From Niastella caeni (GTDB lineage Bacteria > Bacteroidota > Bacteroidia > Chitinophagales > Chitinophagaceae), in contig NZ_STFF01000002.1 in assembly GCF_004834005.1 (NCBI RefSeq), forward strand, positions 744,001 through 808,000: a stretch of 64,000 bases of DNA. Direction: 5' to 3'. This document shows positions 62,541 to 64,000 of this stretch, piece by piece. The notes beneath the pieces were generated by a model that did no database searches, was not told the DNA's origin, and was given only the letters and a program-made list of their open reading frames with translations. The translations under genes and the position numbers were made by a program. Numbering within the stretch: position 1 is the first letter of the stretch; the number at the start of each line of letters is the position of its first letter.

Positions 62541-64000
62541 ATGACTATGAATAAAATTGAACACCCAAAAAAAATTAGCCTGCAAAGGCTGTTGTGGGAA
62601 AAAGTGCTTGCGATGATGTTGCTGGTGTTGCTTTGTTGTTTCGCAGGAACTGATACGTTTGCTCAAAATACTGTTAAGGGGAAAGTAACCAGCAACACAG
62701 GAGATCCTGTGCCTGGCGCTTCTGTTTCGGTAAAGGGGACCAACATTGGTACCAATTCCGGAGTGGATGGCAGTTTTGCAATTCCGGCGGCTAAAGGCGC
62801 CACATTGGTTGTATCGAGCGTTACTTATGCCACCAAAGAAGTTATTGTGGGCGATGAGACCACAATTAATGTACAACTTTCTCCATTGGCATCCGATCTC
62901 GGAGAGGTAATTGTGGTAGGTTACGGTACCCAACGGAAAGAAGCGGTCACCGGCTCCGTTGCTTCCATTAGCGGAGATAAAATGCGTGAGGTGCCATCGG
63001 CCAACGTTTCACAGGCCCTGCAAGGGCGTATTGCAGGGGTTGAAATTGCGCAAACCTCCACCAGGCCTGGAGCTACCATGCAAATACGTATTCGTGGTAC
63101 CCGGTCGCTGAGTGCCGACAACAACCCGTTGATCGTGCTGGATGGTATTCCCTTTATTGGTTCTCTTGCCGACATCAACCCGAACGATATCAAAAGCTTC
63201 GATGTGCTGAAAGATGCTTCGGCAACGGCTATTTACGGTTCGCGTGGTGCCAATGGTGTTATATTGATCACAACAGATAAAGGGGCAAAGAACAGAAAGC
63301 CCCGGATCAATTACAGCGGATATGTGGGCGCACAAACCGTCTTTGCCAAATATCCCATGATGAATGGGCCCCAGTTCGTAGCACTGCGTAAAGCCGCCAA
63401 TCAATATCCAAACGGACAGGATGAGTCAGACAGTACCAATACCGACTGGCAGGACCTGTTTTATCAAACAGGCATCGTAACCGATCACAGTATCAGCCTT
63501 TCGGGTGGTACTGAAACCGGTAGTTACAACTTTGGGGGCGGTTATTACCTCAACCAGGGCGTGATACCTACTCAGCAATACAAGCGTTATTCACTCCGCG
63601 GCTCAATCGATCAACAGGTGGGTAAGCTCTTCCGGTTCGGTTTTACTACCAATACCAATTACAACCAAACCGAAGGAAGCCAGGTAGGCTTGTATAGTAC
63701 ATTAAGCATGACGCCTATTTCCTCGCCATACAACGCAGACGGCTCTTTGAGAAGAGGCATCCGCATGGCGGCAGACAACCAGTATGTTTTTACGAAAGAC
63801 GTGGTGAAGAATTTAAAGAACAATGATCAGTGGCTGAACGAAACACGCGGTTTTGCTACGTACAATGCCATTTACGGCGAAGTAAAAGCTCCGTTCCTCA
63901 ATGGGTTGAAATATAGAGTGAACCTGGGGCTTGATTATATACAAACGAATAACGGCGCTTATACCGGGGCCGGGGTAGGGGATGCGCTCAATCCGAATAC
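62541..64000 (+). CDS. SusC/RagA-type TonB-linked receptor, 3' end cut by the window
   Basis: The frame is open from ATG 62541 (MTMNKIEHPKK; ATG 62547 is possible) to the window end, 486 codons. A long signal peptide (hydrophobic core VLAMMLLVLLCCFAG, ending FAQ at about 44) is followed by a carboxypeptidase-D-like domain (VKGKVTSNTGDPVPGASVSV), the GEVIVVGYGTQRKEAVTGSV motif at about 122-141, plug with MQIRIRGTRSLSADNNPLIV and FDVLKDASATAIYGSRGANG, and the first barrel strands. There is no STN domain. A SusD gene is expected beyond the window edge. Confidence 0.93.
   Translation, partial: MTMNKIEHPKKISLQRLLWEKVLAMMLLVLLCCFAGTDTFAQNTVKGKVTSNTGDPVPGASVSVKGTNIGTNSGVDGSFAIPAAKGATLVVSSVTYATKEVIVGDETTINVQLSPLASDLGEVIVVGYGTQRKEAVTGSVASISGDKMREVPSANVSQALQGRIAGVEIAQTSTRPGATMQIRIRGTRSLSADNNPLIVLDGIPFIGSLADINPNDIKSFDVLKDASATAIYGSRGANGVILITTDKGAKNRKPRINYSGYVGAQTVFAKYPMMNGPQFVALRKAANQYPNGQDESDSTNTDWQDLFYQTGIVTDHSISLSGGTETGSYNFGGGYYLNQGVIPTQQYKRYSLRGSIDQQVGKLFRFGFTTNTNYNQTEGSQVGLYSTLSMTPISSPYNADGSLRRGIRMAADNQYVFTKDVVKNLKNNDQWLNETRGFATYNAIYGEVKAPFLNGLKYRVNLGLDYIQTNNGAYTGAGVGDALNPN

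Noticed and set aside
1..64000. tRNA, rRNA, CRISPR, insertion sequence or prophage genes
   Set aside because: No cloverleaf-like sequence ending in CCA, no regular direct-repeat array and no transposase, integrase or phage structural protein was seen on reading both strands.

Overview
The window comes from a member of the Bacteroidota, most likely the family Chitinophagaceae (Chitinophaga/Niastella-like). The evidence is five SusC-type TonB-linked receptors (four with a paired SusD-type lipoprotein), two ECF sigma/FecR pairs, a type IX secretion (type B) C-terminal sorting domain, a GTP-type PEP carboxykinase, and promoters of the Bacteroidota form (TTTG, 19 nt, TAnnTTTG). I saw no rRNA, tRNA, CRISPR array, transposase or phage gene. 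Both ends cut genes: the T9SS cargo protein at the left lacks its N-terminus and the SusC at the right lacks its barrel.

Layout. 1-2367: secreted T9SS cargo. 2543-9747: ECF sigma, FecR, STN-SusC and SusD, a complete transenvelope-signalling nutrient uptake locus, followed by a TlpA-like thioredoxin protein with a DUF3738-like tail (9865-11145). 11126-13651 (minus): a short AraC-type regulator, a MauE/DoxX-like redox membrane protein, a 72-residue exported cysteine peptide (DUF6520 type) and a membrane-anchored propeller-like protein; together with the convergent TlpA protein this looks like an envelope thiol-redox cluster. 13851-22055: four minus-strand lipoproteins, including a PL7/PL20-like polysaccharide lyase and a right-handed beta-helix protein, facing a SusC/SusD pair; an 18-bp perfect LacI-type palindrome lies in the divergent gap. 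This is probably a polysaccharide utilisation locus.

22410-29099: the most unusual region. An operon of a zinc-ribbon vWA protein, a membrane PP2C phosphatase and a transmembrane protein kinase (the module known as the TerY-P triad) meets a convergent two-gene operon. The two proteins of that second operon share a 25-residue motif, at the C-terminus of one and the N-terminus of the other. I propose these five genes form one signalling or defence-like system.

29264-37551: mostly independent genes (amidohydrolase, DoxX with a Crp/Fnr regulator, a coiled-coil exported protein, Gfo/Idh/MocA oxidoreductase, GH5 glucanase, YjbQ, NAD(P)H-dependent flavoprotein, a large exported protein of unknown function). 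37690-49518: a second ECF sigma/FecR/STN-SusC/SusD locus running on into a periplasmic M20 amidohydrolase, a CitMHS-type carboxylate transporter and PEP carboxykinase, which reads as import, cleavage and gluconeogenic use of an amide-linked organic acid.

49640-52249 (minus): S9 oligopeptidase and YbaB. 52738-60551: a SusC/SusD pair and a stand-alone TonB receptor that share a palindromic element (TCTAC-N7-GTAGA) placed just upstream of near-identical promoters, implying one regulon. 60664-61707 (minus): a membrane class III nucleotide cyclase. 62541-end: the start of a fifth SusC behind a LacI-like operator. Dispersed short repeats are found between genes and, unusually, in frame inside both fecR genes.
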